A stretch of DNA of 64,000 nt from Streptococcus anginosus (lineage in GTDB: Bacteria > Bacillota > Bacilli > Lactobacillales > Streptococcaceae): positions 124,001 through 188,000 of the forward strand of contig NZ_LR134283.1 in the NCBI RefSeq assembly GCF_900636475.1, given 5' to 3'. Below the pieces are notes generated by a model. That model was not told the DNA's origin. It did not search any database and was given only the letters and a program-made list of their open reading frames with translations. Position numbers and translations under genes: made by a program. The number at the start of each line of letters is the position of its first letter. Position 1 is the first letter of the stretch. Below are positions 63,645 through 64,000 of the stretch, piece by piece.

Positions 63645-63665
63645 AGATAAAAACAATTTTTATCT
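63645..63665 (+). other. Intercistronic hairpin between IIB and IIC
   Basis: Perfect 9-bp stem AGATAAAAA / TTTTTATCT with a CAA loop and no long T-run after it; could stabilise or process the mRNA. Confidence 0.5.
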
Positions 63666-63729
63666 ACTGAAATAGTTATTTCACTTTTCATTCACTATCA
63701 TTCAAAAAATAAAATCGGGAGGATTTTTT

Positions 63730-64000
63730 ATGAATGTCATTATTGACTTAGCGAATCGCTTCTTTAAACCCATTTTGGATATGGGTGCACCAATTATCAT
63801 GTTGATAGTCTTGACGGTGCTTGCTTTATGCTTTGGAGTGAAGTTTTCCAAAGCCTTGGAAGGTGGTATTAAACTTGCCATAGCTCTTACGGGTATTGGT
63901 GCCATTATCGGTATGTTAAATGGTGCTTTCTCGGCTTCACTTGCGAAATTCGTTGAAAATACAGGAATTCAACTCAATATTACAGACGTTGGTTGGGCAC
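63730..64000 (+). CDS. PTS IIC component, galactitol type (5' part)
   Basis: The first 90 residues are visible; the gene runs off the window end. Hydrophobic helices (PIIMLIVLTVLALCFGV, LAIALTGIGAIIGMLNGA) and the NITDVGWA segment match galactitol/galactose-type IIC proteins, the sugar channel of the PTS. GGGAGG precedes the ATG. Third gene of the PTS operon. Confidence 0.85.
   Translation, partial: MNVIIDLANRFFKPILDMGAPIIMLIVLTVLALCFGVKFSKALEGGIKLAIALTGIGAIIGMLNGAFSASLAKFVENTGIQLNITDVGWA

Noticed and set aside
1..64000. CRISPR array, prophage, integrative element, tRNA or rRNA genes
   Set aside because: No regularly spaced repeats, phage structural genes, integrase-att pair, tRNA cloverleaf or rRNA sequence seen; the only complete mobile element is the IS at 11038-12094.

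Overview
The window is chromosomal DNA of a low-GC streptococcus. The evidence is gene content and order: cbpB / xerD-like / scpA / scpB / rluB / yidD; pbp2B / recR / ddl / murF; xseA / xseB / ispA / tlyA / argR / recN; piuBCDA; a vex123-like exporter; clpE with a CtsR box; and tagatose-6-phosphate (lac) genes. The protein sequences resemble oral streptococci of the mitis/sanguinis/anginosus groups, but the species cannot be fixed by eye. No rRNA, tRNA, CRISPR array, prophage or origin was seen.

Layout. 1-3.3 kb: chromosome segregation and ribosome/membrane biogenesis operon. 3.6-9 kb: a hotdog thioesterase with a cre-like site, then three decayed minus-strand genes (a MurM/MurN-like aminoacyltransferase, trkH and trkA). 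9-12.5 kb: a two-hairpin RNA leader before trmL, an FMN riboswitch before ribU, and a PAP2 phosphatase gene cut by an IS30-family element with a 4-bp target duplication. 12.5-19 kb: MGMT-like gene, ytqA/mnmM, an antiporter, DUF1827, a Nudix gene, and an EIIC-like transporter preceded by a 24-codon peptide gene and an attenuator hairpin. 19-26 kb: a frameshifted GyrI-like gene, clpE, feoA/feoB and a ClbS/DfsB-type protein. 26-30 kb: vex3/vex2/vex1-like ABC exporter. 30-39.5 kb: folD, nnrD, a twice-broken traX, and the xseA-recN cluster. 39.6-46 kb: piu iron importer, degV, HU, perR, gpmA. 46-58 kb: cell-wall genes, a YwaF-type tandem pair, prfC, a structured 126-bp tandem repeat and corA. 58-64 kb: cshA, then lacD, lacR, lacBA and the start of a galactitol-type PTS (IIA, IIB, partial IIC).

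How the genes work together. Envelope synthesis is represented by pbp2B, ddl and murF. Iron handling is represented by feoAB with its small Cys-rich partner, piuBCDA and perR. Galactose use is represented by a PTS feeding LacAB (isomerase) and LacD (aldolase) under LacR and probably CcpA; lacC is not in view.

The most distinctive general property is decay. Six genes are clearly broken by nonsense changes, frameshifts or an IS, and a seventh (DUF1697) seems damaged at its start. FolD also carries two substitutions at nearly invariant positions. The best candidates for undescribed elements are the 24-aa peptide plus attenuator ahead of the EIIC-like gene, the 126-bp repeat with compensated hairpins after prfC, and the two-hairpin leaders of trmL and cshA.
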